Shown: positions 9,097 through 18,709, numbered from the stretch's first letter. The stretch: DNA of 64,000 nt from Vibrio sp. YMD68 (GCF_029958905.1 NZ_CP124614.1:3224001-3288000); one strand, 5' to 3'. Notes: generated from the letters alone by a model not told the origin. A program made the numbers and translations.

Positions 9097-10059
9097 TTAG
9101 AACCAATTTTTCTTTTTGAAAATCCAAACTTGAATGGCGACGACACCCACCAACAGTAATGTGAAGATAGCAAAAGAAGCACTATTTTCTGCGCCGGGGA
9201 TACCACCAACATTGATCCCTAACAGCCCAGTCAGAAAGCCCAAGGGTAAGAAAATCGCAGCTACAATTGATAACACATACATACGATTGTTCATCTGCTC
9301 AGCAAGGCGATTACTCAGCTCTTCTTGACTCACCGCGGCTCGGTCTTTTATCGAATCTAAATCTTCAATATAGCGAACCAAATGATCGAGCGTTTCCCGT
9401 AGTTGAATTTTTTCTTCCGCAGAAAACAGAGTGACTTTTTCACTGAGCAGTTGCAGCATCGCTTCTTTTTGTGGCGCTAAATACCGCCTTAAAGAGATAA
9501 TTTGCCGACGTAAAACAGAGAGATCATTACGCAAACTATAATTGGTCGATGTGATGATATTTTCTTCAATATCCGCCACTTTTTCTTCTATCTCATTAAT
9601 GGTTTCACTCATTCTTGATATAAGCTTCTCGGTCAAATCGATAACGAACTTCGGTGGTGAAGTGGGCCCATTCCCTCGTTCAAACTCATTGGCAATATCT
9701 AGCGTTGAAAGCAACTTACGGCGACGGGTACTGATTACTTTGTCTTTTGTTACCCATAAACGAATAGAGACCATATCTTCTGGGTTACTGCCTGCCGCCA
9801 AATTTACCCCCCTCAGTGATATCAATAACCCCTCACCCAGCACCGTTGTCCTTGGGCGCGTCTCTTCGTTGAGAAGCGCATCAATCACAATCGAGTTAAG
9901 TTGACTGTGCTCTCTGAGCCATTCGATGGTCGCTTCCGAGGTGTAATCAAAATGAAGCCAGTGTGGTCTATCAATACTCACTATTGAGTCGGGTGCAATC
10001 TTTTGGGTGTCTCCATTTTGGTCAAAATAGAAACCATATACGACGTCAGGAATTTGCAT
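9097..10059 (-). CDS. zntB: zinc transporter ZntB (CorA superfamily)
   Basis: Inner-membrane metal transporter of the CorA superfamily. The large soluble N-terminal domain ends in long helices (about residues 140-260), followed by two C-terminal membrane segments. The pore signature GIN of the GxN motif is in GLLGINVGGIPG, which marks the ZntB branch rather than CorA (GMN). The C-terminus ends with the basic tail KKKNWF typical of the family. Length 320 residues, normal. E. coli ZntB was first described as a zinc exporter and later as a proton-driven importer, so direction is not assigned. It converges on the HdfR-like gene. Confidence 0.9.
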   Translation of the reverse strand: MQIPDVVYGFYFDQNGDTQKIAPDSIVSIDRPHWLHFDYTSEATIEWLREHSQLNSIVIDALLNEETRPRTTVLGEGLLISLRGVNLAAGSNPEDMVSIRLWVTKDKVISTRRRKLLSTLDIANEFERGNGPTSPPKFVIDLTEKLISRMSETINEIEEKVADIEENIITSTNYSLRNDLSVLRRQIISLRRYLAPQKEAMLQLLSEKVTLFSAEEKIQLRETLDHLVRYIEDLDSIKDRAAVSQEELSNRLAEQMNNRMYVLSIVAAIFLPLGFLTGLLGINVGGIPGAENSASFAIFTLLLVGVVAIQVWIFKKKNWF

Positions 10060-10220
10060 TATCTACCTTTACAATAGTGTATAGAAAAGGGAACTCGATA
10101 CCGAAGAACGCTCACTGCTCACTGAGCTAAGACGTGACAATAAGTGAAAGGTTCAAAGACGAATCCATTGACCCTTTTCTTATTTATCATCAGCAATTTC
10201 ACATTAACAACTTAACGCGA

Positions 10221-11113
10221 CTAATACCCGACTAATGTCACTTTTCCTTGCTCGGAGCCTCCTATTTCACACGAAAAATCCACTCTCTCTTCGGGACCCT
10301 TTGCAAACAATTTTTCGAGTTTTTCAAATGTGTGAGGCAACAAACTGACACTTTTTAAACGTAAGCTTTTTTTGGTCCGGTTATCTAAAAAGGCTAAGGC
10401 TGTATCGGTGAGGGTTTTATGGCACGAGTCTAATATCTCTTTACTGACAACCCGACTCTCAAGGGCATGCTGAAAGTCTTTTTCTGTCAGTTTTTTATTC
10501 CCTTTGGCAAATAAGCAGATGGCTTGCAGATCCAGTAAAGCGATAGTTTTGGGTTTTTGAGTTTCACTATCCACATACATTGCCATCAAGCATGGCAGTT
10601 TAGTCTCATCAAACTCTTGAGGGTGGATCATATACAGCGTCATATCATCGGAGACGATACGCTGCATGTGCTTTTCAAGCTGAGAGACTGTGGAAGGGCA
10701 AGGTCGCCTTGATACTCCGTTGGTTCGCCCAACATGCCTTTGTCGCCTATCGTCGTGGTTAAAGGGCGAAGGTGATGATGTAAGTCCTCATCCTCAAACG
10801 GTTTCGACTGTACAAATAACGCGCCTGCATTCTGGGCTTTAACAATCAGCTGCTCATCATCAACCATGGTTATCATCGCGGTCTTGATATCTGGATTGCG
10901 TTCGGTGACGATTTCAATCAACTCTAGCCCCGTCATCCCTGGCATGTACCAATCGGTCAAGAGGATATCGGGCTTCCACTCTTCCACCAGCACCAACGCG
11001 TCCGCACCACTATCGGCTTTATTGATCGATAAGCGCATATACGGGTATTTTTCAAGTGACCGCCGGACAATTTCCAACGTCGCTTTACTGTCATCAACAA
11101 TTAGAACCTTCAC
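10221..11113 (-). pseudogene. response regulator with C-terminal extra domain, apparent single frameshift
   Basis: The first part (from ATG 11113) is a CheY-like receiver with acidic pocket D7/D8, phospho-acceptor D54 (TDWYMPGMTG), switch T82 and K104 (SKPF). It runs into a linker and then a tail that looks out of frame, ending at 10640. The second frame (to a stop at 10221) encodes a 148-residue domain with no good ribosome binding site at its first ATG (10667). Adding one base at 10692-10693 (CC to CCC) joins the two as ...ALPTVSQLEKHMQRIV, a natural helix entering the second domain. From memory, receiver proteins with a CheC/CheX-like C-terminal domain have this plan. I read it as one roughly 297-residue gene broken by one base; two overlapping genes (28 nt) is the alternative. 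Confidence 0.65.
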
Positions 11114-11215
11114 AAACTTTCATCTTCCTCGATGTAACCTGTTCAAAGTATAGGCACAAATTTTTATAACGACTAAACTTACCTGTTAAGCAAGCCACTG
11201 CAATAAGTGAATAAT

Positions 11216-11998
11216 ATGTCGATAACGGATTTACTGACTGAAGAAATACTCGGGATGCTCGCCATTGATCTTGGCTTGGTGATTCTGAGTGGTTGGTTCA
11301 TTATTCTGCTCCTCATCATTCGAGAGTTTCGAAAATTTGCGCACGGGTTCAACAAACCAAGCACAAGCAAAGGCATCGATGACAATACTCTGCATCTGTG
11401 CCAACAATCCGTCGACAACGCCCTTAATTATGCTTCAGAGAACAACGACACACTCACTGACTTGATTCAACTGCAACAGGCATTGGAAAGCCAAATGGCA
11501 CTGCTGCGAAGCTCTACCGCCCAGCATGTGAGTGCAGAGGAGCAAGCTTCCATTGATGATTTAAATCTTAAGCTGAATAAATCCCATAAGCTCATTCGAA
11601 AGCTCAAAGGAGATTTGAATAAAAGCGTCAAAGGATTACAAATCACGAAGAAAAAGTTATTTTCACAAACCGATACGGTCGAAGGTTTGCGTGAACAAAA
11701 TGCCCTTCTCGAAAAAGATTTTGAGAAACTTGAACAAGAATATATTCAGATTAGTGAAGCAGGAGGGTTCCAGGATCTCGCCATTCAGTATCAAACCGAA
11801 AAAGAGCAATTGCTTAACACGATTGAAGAATACAAACAGCAGGCTGAACAAGGCGGCAGTAATGACAATGTCGATGCGATGAAACAAGAGCTAGAAGAAA
11901 CCCAACAGCAGATGCAACGCCTCAGCAAAGAGAAAGACTTTGTTGAAAGCAAATACCTTCAATTAGCCAAAGAGGTGGGTAGCGATAAACCGTCGTAG
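11216..11998 (+). CDS. inner-membrane protein with long coiled coil, unknown function
   Basis: I do not recognise a named function. One membrane segment lies near the N-terminus (about residues 14-37, GLVILSGWFIILLLII), followed by a cytosolic region almost entirely coiled coil: helices of charged and Leu-rich heptads from about residue 100 to the end, with runs such as LEKDFEKLEQEYIQ. Length is 260 residues from the ATG at 11216; a GTG three codons upstream (11207) is an alternative and neither start has a strong ribosome binding site. Similar Vibrio proteins are sometimes annotated as chromosome-partitioning or membrane proteins on the coiled coil alone. It is divergent from the response regulator (about 100 bp) and converges on the SPOR gene. 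Confidence 0.7.
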   Translation: MSITDLLTEEILGMLAIDLGLVILSGWFIILLLIIREFRKFAHGFNKPSTSKGIDDNTLHLCQQSVDNALNYASENNDTLTDLIQLQQALESQMALLRSSTAQHVSAEEQASIDDLNLKLNKSHKLIRKLKGDLNKSVKGLQITKKKLFSQTDTVEGLREQNALLEKDFEKLEQEYIQISEAGGFQDLAIQYQTEKEQLLNTIEEYKQQAEQGGSNDNVDAMKQELEETQQQMQRLSKEKDFVESKYLQLAKEVGSDKPS

Positions 11999-12010
11999 CT
12001 CCTTACCTTA

Positions 12011-12961
12011 TTATTTTACACACACAATATTCAAAAGAGAGGTTCCTTTTAACTGGCTGACCTTTCCGCTGGTGAATAGCCCTTTTTTCTCGTATCCCCA
12101 ATAAGGCAAGTGCATCGGCCAATTGTTATCAAGCATGATTTCGGCTGCCAGTAACGTTTCCCATTCCTTTTCTAACGGTAAACGCATACTCATGGCATCA
12201 CACACTTCGGTCGCCGCGATGTAATCCAAGCGGTTCCAAGGCAAACCATGCTCCATATAAAATTGACCGTCTTGGTCATTGGTGTAAGGGACTCGATACT
12301 CTAGTCCATCGATAGTAGCGGTTAAGCGAGTCACGACCTTTTCAGTGTCCCGGGTCTCTTGAAGTGTCGAGTTTTCTGCGACGACTGACGCGATAACCGG
12401 AGCGGCCACTGTCGCTGATGGCTTAGCGGCTACGGTACGTTCTTTTTTGGGTGCGGGTTTGTTTTGTGTGTCTTTACTTGGCTTAGTGTTGCTTGCTTGC
12501 TTAGGGTTACTTGCTTGCTTAGATTTGATCACCTCGCGAATAAACGCTTCTTTGTACGCTGGCTCCGTCTTCACTTTCGCAAGCTCTGCACGCGCGTTTG
12601 AAAAGTCATCATAAGGCCCGATAAGACACCGATATCCTTTATCTTCAGGCTTTGACCAAACATCGGTTGAGATATGTTGATAAATACTTTTGGCTTTCGC
12701 TAATGAAAGAGGTTTTGATAGCACACCACACTGAATCCAATAGCTCGATTGTGCCCCTTTCGGTTTTTGATTGCCCCATAACCCTTTTCCAATAGGGCAA
12801 CTCTTATCCAAGACGGGCAGTTCATTAGTCGAGGCTTGCGTCGCATCACATAAAAATTCTTCTGCAGACACGGACTGTGATGCCAGTGGTAACGCCATGA
12901 CGGCCATGCTTAGGAGTTTCAATCCGAACATTCTAGGTTTGATTACTAACGTCGTATCCAT
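12011..12961 (-). CDS. exported SPOR-domain protein
   Basis: Predicted envelope protein of 316 residues. The N-terminus has a basic stretch and then a signal peptide (about residues 11-33, cleaving near SVSA-EE). A SPOR domain (about 74-145, beginning YWIQCGVL) suggests binding to denuded septal peptidoglycan. A Lys/Pro/Ala-rich linker with a repeated KQASN element (about 147-190) joins it to a C-terminal region (about 205-316) with a RLPLEKEWE stretch faintly like the formylglycine-generating-enzyme fold. The ATG at 12961 is chosen over an ATG ten codons in, because AAGG and AGAAG precede it. A role in division or cell-wall handling is inference from the SPOR domain only. Confidence 0.75.
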   Translation of the reverse strand: MDTTLVIKPRMFGLKLLSMAVMALPLASQSVSAEEFLCDATQASTNELPVLDKSCPIGKGLWGNQKPKGAQSSYWIQCGVLSKPLSLAKAKSIYQHISTDVWSKPEDKGYRCLIGPYDDFSNARAELAKVKTEPAYKEAFIREVIKSKQASNPKQASNTKPSKDTQNKPAPKKERTVAAKPSATVAAPVIASVVAENSTLQETRDTEKVVTRLTATIDGLEYRVPYTNDQDGQFYMEHGLPWNRLDYIAATEVCDAMSMRLPLEKEWETLLAAEIMLDNNWPMHLPYWGYEKKGLFTSGKVSQLKGTSLLNIVCVK

Positions 12962-13030
12962 ACTTCTATTAACCTTAAATCGTCGTGCCTTGATTGGCTC
13001 GTTGGGGCTGGAATAGCTTAAATTGAATGC

Positions 13031-13060
13031 AAAAAAAGAGCCGTAATAGTTTACGGCTCT
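13031..13060 (-). terminator. terminator of the peptide ABC operon
   Basis: A 10-bp perfect stem (13037-13046 with 13051-13060) and a 4-nt loop are followed, reading leftward on the minus strand, by a run of seven T. It lies 40 bp after the last permease stop codon. Confidence 0.92.
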
Positions 13061-13100
13061 AGTTTAGTTAGATTTTCAGAAAAAAATCAATCGGCTCTGA

Positions 13101-14039
13101 TCACCCTTTGTAGATTTTAGGGTTGAATACATCACGTAACCAGTCACCCAATAGGTTAATCACCAACACAAGCGTAATAAGGACTAAACCAGGGAAAGCC
13201 GTAATCCACCAAGCACCCGAGAAGATGTAGTTAAAACCGATACTGATTAATGCACCAAGTGACGGCTGATCGACAGGAAGACCAAGCCCTAGGAACGACA
13301 GTGCCGCCTCAGACATAATGGCATTCGCTATTTGAACCGTTGATATAACTAAAATCGGTGACAAACAGTTCGGCAAGATATGACGGAACATGATGCGTGG
13401 CGCTTTAAAGCCCATTACGCGTGCGGCTTCGACATACTCTTTCTTCTTTTCCGCTAATACTGATGCACGAATGGTACGGGCATACTGTGGCCACTCAGCC
13501 ACACCAATAATCACCACCAGCATCACTACCGCATATTGACTGTAGAAGTCACTACCAAAGCTTGCTTTGAAAATGGCGGAGACAATGATGGCAACCATCA
13601 TGGTTGAAAAAGAGAGCTGAACATCAGCAAAACGCATCAAAAAGTTATCAATCCGGCCACCAAAGTAACCCGCTGACAAACCAATAATGATGCCTAACGT
13701 CAGTTGTAAGCCCACGGCTAAAAAGCCAATGGTCAACGATAGACGTGAACCGTATAGAATGGTCGATAAAATATCACGGCCTTGCTCATCGGTGCCAAGT
13801 GCAAAGCGCTCATCCCCATCTTCCATCCAAGAAGGTGGAAGTTCTGAATCCATAATGTCGATGGAAGAGAGATCATAAGGATCGGTAGGCGATAGAATTG
13901 GTGCGGCCAACGCGAGCACCAAAAACACCATGAAAATACTAAAGCTCGTCATGGCAACTTTGTCACGCAAGAAATAGTAAACAATGTCTGAATTTTTAAA
14001 ACGCTCCCAACGACTCGGAGCTGCGGTTACTTCATTCAT
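13101..14039 (-). CDS. peptide-type ABC transporter permease (DppC/OppC family)
   Basis: Integral membrane subunit of an oligopeptide/nickel-type ABC importer. It has the DppC-type N-terminal segment, about six membrane helices, and the EAA loop that contacts the ATPase (EYVEAARVMGFKAPRIMFRH, about residues 182-201). Length 312 residues, normal. It is the last gene of a minus-strand operon in the order ATPase, binding protein, DppB-like permease, DppC-like permease, and lies 2 bp after its partner permease, so the two are probably translationally coupled. Substrate is probably a di- or oligopeptide; sequence alone does not decide. Confidence 0.9.
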   Translation of the reverse strand: MNEVTAAPSRWERFKNSDIVYYFLRDKVAMTSFSIFMVFLVLALAAPILSPTDPYDLSSIDIMDSELPPSWMEDGDERFALGTDEQGRDILSTILYGSRLSLTIGFLAVGLQLTLGIIIGLSAGYFGGRIDNFLMRFADVQLSFSTMMVAIIVSAIFKASFGSDFYSQYAVVMLVVIIGVAEWPQYARTIRASVLAEKKKEYVEAARVMGFKAPRIMFRHILPNCLSPILVISTVQIANAIMSEAALSFLGLGLPVDQPSLGALISIGFNYIFSGAWWITAFPGLVLITLVLVINLLGDWLRDVFNPKIYKG

Positions 14040-14041
14040 CT

Positions 14042-15019
14042 TTAAGACCCCTTGCCCGTTAAGTTTACAGTTGGGTTAATCACACCATAGAGCAAGTCTA
14101 CAATTGTATTAGTCACAACAAATATTAGCCCAACGAAAATAACGTAAGCGGTAATAAGTGGTGTATCAACACGGTTGATGGCTTCCAAGAACAAAAAGCC
14201 TGTTCCTGGCCATTGGAATACGGTTTCAGTCAAAATGGTGTAAGCCACCATGGTACCGATCTGAACACCACCTACGGTCAATACTGGTAACATGGTGTTT
14301 TTCAACGCGTGCTGGTAGTAAATTTTATTCAGGGCTAAGCCTTTAGCTTTACCAAACTTAATGTATTCAGAGCTCAGCACTTCAAGCATTTCAGAGCGAA
14401 CTAATCGAATGAACAATGGCAGCATGATCGATGCAAGAGAAATACATGGCAGCACGAGATGGCGAAGGCCATCAACGGTAAAGAAACCCGATTCCCAACC
14501 TAGTACATTCGCGGTTTCGCCTCGACCGTAGGAAGGTAACCAACCAAGTTCAATCGAAAAGACATACATCAGCATGATCGCAGTAAGGAAAACAGGAACG
14601 GATATACCAATACTACTGAATGCCATGACCGCTTTCGTGAAGACACTTTTCGGGTGAATGGCCGAATACACACCCAAAGGAATCGAACAGAAGACAATGA
14701 TTAGAGACGCACCAAAAACGAGCTCTAATGTGGCGACCAGCTTATCTAAAATGACATCAACAGCTGGTCGTTTGAAGAAGTAAGATGTACCTAAATCGCC
14801 TTGTAAGGCGGCGCCAATAAAGCGCGTATATTTTGTAATGAAGGGATCATTCAGACCTAGCTCGTCTCGCATAACTTGACGTTCAGCTTCGGAAACCGAC
14901 TGCCCAACAAGTTCGCGTAACGGATCACCCAAATTATCTTGGATGGCAAACGCCACTAAACTGATCACAAACATCACTATCAGTGCCTGAAACAGGCGCT
15001 TGACCAGAAACGTAAACAT
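14042..15019 (-). CDS. peptide-type ABC transporter permease (DppB/OppB family)
   Basis: Integral membrane partner of the DppC-like permease. The N-terminus MFTFLVKRLFQALIVMFVIS is typical of DppB/OppB proteins; six helices and an EAA loop (EYIKFGKAKGLALNKIYYQH, about 218-237) are visible. Length 325 residues. It is separated from the binding-protein gene by 160 bp containing a long stem-loop, which would allow the binding protein to be made in excess over the permeases. Confidence 0.9.
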   Translation of the reverse strand: MFTFLVKRLFQALIVMFVISLVAFAIQDNLGDPLRELVGQSVSEAERQVMRDELGLNDPFITKYTRFIGAALQGDLGTSYFFKRPAVDVILDKLVATLELVFGASLIIVFCSIPLGVYSAIHPKSVFTKAVMAFSSIGISVPVFLTAIMLMYVFSIELGWLPSYGRGETANVLGWESGFFTVDGLRHLVLPCISLASIMLPLFIRLVRSEMLEVLSSEYIKFGKAKGLALNKIYYQHALKNTMLPVLTVGGVQIGTMVAYTILTETVFQWPGTGFLFLEAINRVDTPLITAYVIFVGLIFVVTNTIVDLLYGVINPTVNLTGKGS

Positions 15020-15127
15020 CCCTTGCCCCTTTAATAACTTTCCATGACTTTCAAAAAATGAAAGATTTCAGCCTGAAAAACGGCACCTAACTCGACTGAA
15101 ACAAAGTTAAGCACCCAAAATAATAAT

Positions 15128-15169
15128 CAGCGCCCAATCGGTGTCTTTATCGACACAGATTGGGTGCTG
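15128..15169 (-). promoter_or_regulatory. intercistronic stem-loop between binding protein and permeases
   Basis: A stem of about 18 bp with one internal mismatch region (15128-15145 with 15152-15169) and a 6-nt loop is followed on the minus strand by a T-rich but interrupted tract. It sits 10 bp after the binding-protein stop codon. Such hairpins commonly stabilise the upstream message or act as partial terminators in binding-protein operons; that role here is inferred. Confidence 0.7.
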
Positions 15170-15179
15170 ACATCTTCAA

Positions 15180-16733
15180 TTACTTAACAACTAGGTCGCC
15201 AAAGTAAGGGAAGTTCATGCCGTTGATGATAGGACCAATTTCTACATTTTTCTGAGCAGCCCATGATGGATCTTGCCAGTGTAGAGGAACGAACGCTGCT
15301 TCGTTGTACAATATTTCTTCCACTTTCTTTAGCATAACGCCACGTTTTGCTAAATCAGTTTCTTTGTTTGAAGCTTCTACCAATGCATCAACTTCTGCAT
15401 TTGAGTAATGACCACAGTTATACTGGCCTTTACCTGTATCAGCGTTACGCGTCATTGCCAAGAATTCAGTAAAGTTACCTGAATCTTCTGTATCTGGGTG
15501 CCAGCCGATCATCATCATGTCTGCTGCACACTTATCAAACTCAGGCCAGTATTGCGCTTTAGGCATGGTTTTCAAATCCACTTTGATGCCGATTTTAGAC
15601 AGCATTGCCGCTGTTGCTTGAGCAATCTTGTCGTCGTTCACGTAACGGTTGTTTGGTGCCATCATTGATAATGAGAAACCATTTTCGTAACCTGCTTCTT
15701 TCATCAGAGCTTTTGCTTTCTTAAGGTCATAACGAGGCACAAGTGCTTCATTGTGGCCAGAGAAACCCACAGGGCTTTGCTGACCTGCAGCCGTCGCAGC
15801 GCCTTTCATGACTTTCTTAGCAATACCTTCATTGTTAGTCGCATACACAATCGCTTGACGAACACGAACGTCTTTCAATGCAGGGTTACTGTTCTGGTTC
15901 ATTTGGAACGTGATAACACGCGTACCAGGCATAGTGAACAGTTCAACGTTATCCGCATCTTGAATTCGCTTGTAATCATTTGGCGCAACAGGAGCAATCA
16001 TATCAACACCGCCCGACAATAAAGCAGCAACACGAGTCGCGTCTTCTTTGATAGGAACAAGTTTAATGTTATCTACATTACCTGGAGATTGTGTATCCCA
16101 GTAGCCGTCAAAACGTTCAAATTCAACTTGTACGCCTTGCTCACGTGTTTTTACAACAAATGGGCCAGTACCAGAAAGGTTAGTCGATGCAAATGAACTG
16201 CCGTGCTTCACAAGCTCAGCTTTGTCTTTACCGTCAGCTGTGGTACCCGTGTAGAACTTGCTGTCCATTGGGAAGATGTAAGTTGCAACGTTTTCAATCA
16301 GAGGGTAAGTACCATCTGTTTTCACTTCAACAGTGAAATCGTCTACTTTTGTCACCGATAGAAGTGGTGCAAAGATACCTTTAAAGTCTGGAGAAGCTTT
16401 AAGGCGTTGGAATGTCCAAACTACGTCATCAGCCGTCAGATCGTTACCCGAGTGAAATTTCACACCTTTACGAAGGTTGAAGCGCATGGTTTCGTTATCA
16501 ACACGATCCCAAGACTCTGCCAAACGTGGCTCAAATTCCATATTTTGGTTAAAGCGTACTAGTGGATCAAACACCATGTGAGACAGTTGCATTGTACCGC
16601 CAGACAGTTGCTCTTGCGGATCCAATGATACTGGATCGGCGTCATACGCAACTGTAATATCTGCAGCCATAGCGCTAAGGCTAAGACCAGCAGCCATCAT
16701 TGCGACGACTAGTTTGCTTTTCATGGTTTTCAT
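15180..16733 (-). CDS. ABC transporter periplasmic substrate-binding protein, family 5
   Basis: Extracytoplasmic solute-binding protein of the DppA/OppA family (517 residues), which delivers peptides to the permeases encoded downstream. The signal peptide (MKTMKSKLVVAMMAAGLSLS, cleaving after AMA) is followed by a mature start DITVAYDADPVSLDPQ, and the family-5 signature region (ESWDRVDNETMRFNLRKGVK) is at about residues 70-90. The ATG at 16733 is chosen because AAGGAG lies seven bases upstream; the 42 codons before it look non-coding. It follows the dual ATPase gene after a 147-bp gap that may carry its own promoter. Confidence 0.93.
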   Translation of the reverse strand: MKTMKSKLVVAMMAAGLSLSAMAADITVAYDADPVSLDPQEQLSGGTMQLSHMVFDPLVRFNQNMEFEPRLAESWDRVDNETMRFNLRKGVKFHSGNDLTADDVVWTFQRLKASPDFKGIFAPLLSVTKVDDFTVEVKTDGTYPLIENVATYIFPMDSKFYTGTTADGKDKAELVKHGSSFASTNLSGTGPFVVKTREQGVQVEFERFDGYWDTQSPGNVDNIKLVPIKEDATRVAALLSGGVDMIAPVAPNDYKRIQDADNVELFTMPGTRVITFQMNQNSNPALKDVRVRQAIVYATNNEGIAKKVMKGAATAAGQQSPVGFSGHNEALVPRYDLKKAKALMKEAGYENGFSLSMMAPNNRYVNDDKIAQATAAMLSKIGIKVDLKTMPKAQYWPEFDKCAADMMMIGWHPDTEDSGNFTEFLAMTRNADTGKGQYNCGHYSNAEVDALVEASNKETDLAKRGVMLKKVEEILYNEAAFVPLHWQDPSWAAQKNVEIGPIINGMNFPYFGDLVVK

Positions 16734-16880
16734 TGCATAACTCCTTATGCGGGAATCACATTCCCTGTTGTTGTGTTTGCATCTGCTATTTGTGTCCAAG
16801 TAAGCTTGTATGTTCAAACAAACTTGGTTTTTCGATGCCAATGAGTGATGTGTATCCACTCAAAAGGCATTCGAAACGAC

Positions 16881-18596
16881 TTATGCCGTTTTAGCGTCTT
16901 CTCTTAAACCTGTAAATTCAGGCATTAAGGAAATAAGGTGCTTACTGTATTCGTGCTGAGGGCTGTTAAACAGCTGCTCTGTTGGCGCCACTTCTAATAA
17001 TTTACCCATTTGCATCACACCAACGCGATCACACATCTGGCGAATTACCGGTAAATCATGGCTGATAAACAGCATGGTGAGATTTAACTCATCTTGCAGG
17101 TCTTTCAGTAGGTTTAGAATTTGAGCTTGAACAGACACATCCAATGCGGAAGTAGGTTCATCACAGATAAGTAAGCGAGGACGTGTCGCCAGTGCACGAG
17201 CGATAGAAATACGCTGACGCTGACCGCCCGAAAATTCATGTGGATACTTCACACCCGCCATCTGGCCTAAACCAACATGATCAAGGAGATCATGAACGAT
17301 CTGACGAGTTTCGGCTTCGTTACGAGTCAATTTATGGAAACGGATGGGCTCTGCTATGATATCAAACACCCTCATACGTGGGTTCATTGAGGTGTATGGA
17401 TTTTGGAACACCATCTGCATTTGGCGACGAAGAGGACGACGCTCTTTCTCAGATTTCAGCCCGGTTAAGTCTATGCCTTCAAACGATACCTTGCCTGAGT
17501 TTGGTGCGTATAGACCAGCAATAACACGTGCAATTGTCGACTTACCTGAACCAGACTCGCCCACCAATCCAAAGGTTTCACCCTCTATAACATCAAAGCT
17601 CACGTTGTTTGATGCCTGTACAAACTCACGACGACTTTCAAATAACGAATCTTTCGTCACAAAGCGTAAGTTAACGTTTTCAACGCTCAATAATGAGCCC
17701 GTGTAGTCACGGTGATCCTGGCTTTGACCCAACCAGTGGTTTTTCACATCAAGCGGCGCCATTTCATGGGCTTCTTCGATGTAACTCACCAGCGGGAAGC
17801 GATCGAGCTTTCTATCTGAACGAGGAACGGCAGAAATAAGGCTTCGCGTATACGAGTGATCAGGATTACCCAGCACTTTGTCCGTTGGGCCAAACTCAAC
17901 CAAGTCACCCCGGTACATAACCGCAACACGATCCGTCACGTTAGAAACCACGCCCATGTCGTGCGTTACCAACATACAACCTACGTTTTTCTCAATACAA
18001 AGATCGCGAATAAGAGTGAGAATCTGATCTTGAATGGAAACATCCAGTGCCGTTGTCGGCTCATCGGCAATGATTAAATCCGGCTCACCCGCTAGAGCGA
18101 TCGCTATCACCACACGCTGACGCATACCACCAGAGAATTGGTGAGGATATTGCTTCAAGCGGTTTTCCGGTTGCGGAATACCCACTTGATTCATAAGAGA
18201 CAAAGCACGTTGATACGCTTCTTCATCCGTTACTTTCATATTGGCATGAATGGTTTCGGTTAGCTGATGCTCAACCGTAAACAAAGGATTGAGTGAGGTC
18301 ATAGGATCTTGGAAGATGAAACCAATCTTCGACCCGCGAACTTTTCGCATCTCCTCGGGAGTCAGGCCTGAAACCTTTTCTCCATCTAAAAACACCTCTC
18401 CATCGGCGATCAAGCCTGGAGGGCTAAGCAGATCAATAACGGCATTACCTACGGTTGATTTACCGGCTCCAGATTCACCAACAACACCCACAATCTCACC
18501 TCGCTCAATACTGAACGAAAGTGATTTAACCGCAGCGTGCACCCCATGACGAGACGGGTACTCAATACGAAGGTTTTTAACTTCTAATAGCGACAT
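16881..18596 (-). CDS. peptide-type ABC transporter, fused dual ATPase (DppD-DppF type)
   Basis: Cytosolic ATPase of 571 residues with two complete ABC domains in one chain, replacing the separate DppD and DppF subunits. Domain 1 has Walker A GESGAGKST (about 39-47), signature FSGGMRQR and Walker B LIIADEPTTALD; domain 2 has GESGSGKST (about 349-357), FSGGQRQR and LLICDEPTSALD. The stretch GPTDKVLGNPDHSYTRSLIS after domain 1 is the usual oligopeptide-transporter C-terminal motif. It starts at ATG 18596 with GAGG upstream. First gene of the operon; an inverted repeat about 90 bp upstream is a possible operator. Confidence 0.93.
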   Translation of the reverse strand: MSLLEVKNLRIEYPSRHGVHAAVKSLSFSIERGEIVGVVGESGAGKSTVGNAVIDLLSPPGLIADGEVFLDGEKVSGLTPEEMRKVRGSKIGFIFQDPMTSLNPLFTVEHQLTETIHANMKVTDEEAYQRALSLMNQVGIPQPENRLKQYPHQFSGGMRQRVVIAIALAGEPDLIIADEPTTALDVSIQDQILTLIRDLCIEKNVGCMLVTHDMGVVSNVTDRVAVMYRGDLVEFGPTDKVLGNPDHSYTRSLISAVPRSDRKLDRFPLVSYIEEAHEMAPLDVKNHWLGQSQDHRDYTGSLLSVENVNLRFVTKDSLFESRREFVQASNNVSFDVIEGETFGLVGESGSGKSTIARVIAGLYAPNSGKVSFEGIDLTGLKSEKERRPLRRQMQMVFQNPYTSMNPRMRVFDIIAEPIRFHKLTRNEAETRQIVHDLLDHVGLGQMAGVKYPHEFSGGQRQRISIARALATRPRLLICDEPTSALDVSVQAQILNLLKDLQDELNLTMLFISHDLPVIRQMCDRVGVMQMGKLLEVAPTEQLFNSPQHEYSKHLISLMPEFTGLREDAKTA

Positions 18597-18684
18597 TTAT
18601 CAGACCTCTACTGCTTTGACAGTTTTCTGCCCTGTCTGATACCAGTATTACGCGCAAACATACTGATACAAATTGAATCCATTC

Positions 18685-18707
18685 TTGTCAGTATATTATT
18701 CTGACAA
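18685..18707 (-). promoter_or_regulatory. inverted repeat upstream of the ABC operon
   Basis: TTGTCAG and CTGACAA form a perfect 7-bp inverted repeat with a 9-bp AT-rich spacer, 89 bp upstream of the ATPase start. It also holds a TATACT that could serve as a -10 on the minus strand. A regulator binding site is possible; no matching regulator gene is adjacent. Confidence 0.35.
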
Positions 18708-18709
18708 TT

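Noticed and set aside
11179..11418. 79-codon antisense frame over the start of the coiled-coil gene
   Set aside because: Overlaps the membrane segment of the plus-strand gene and looks like a shadow.
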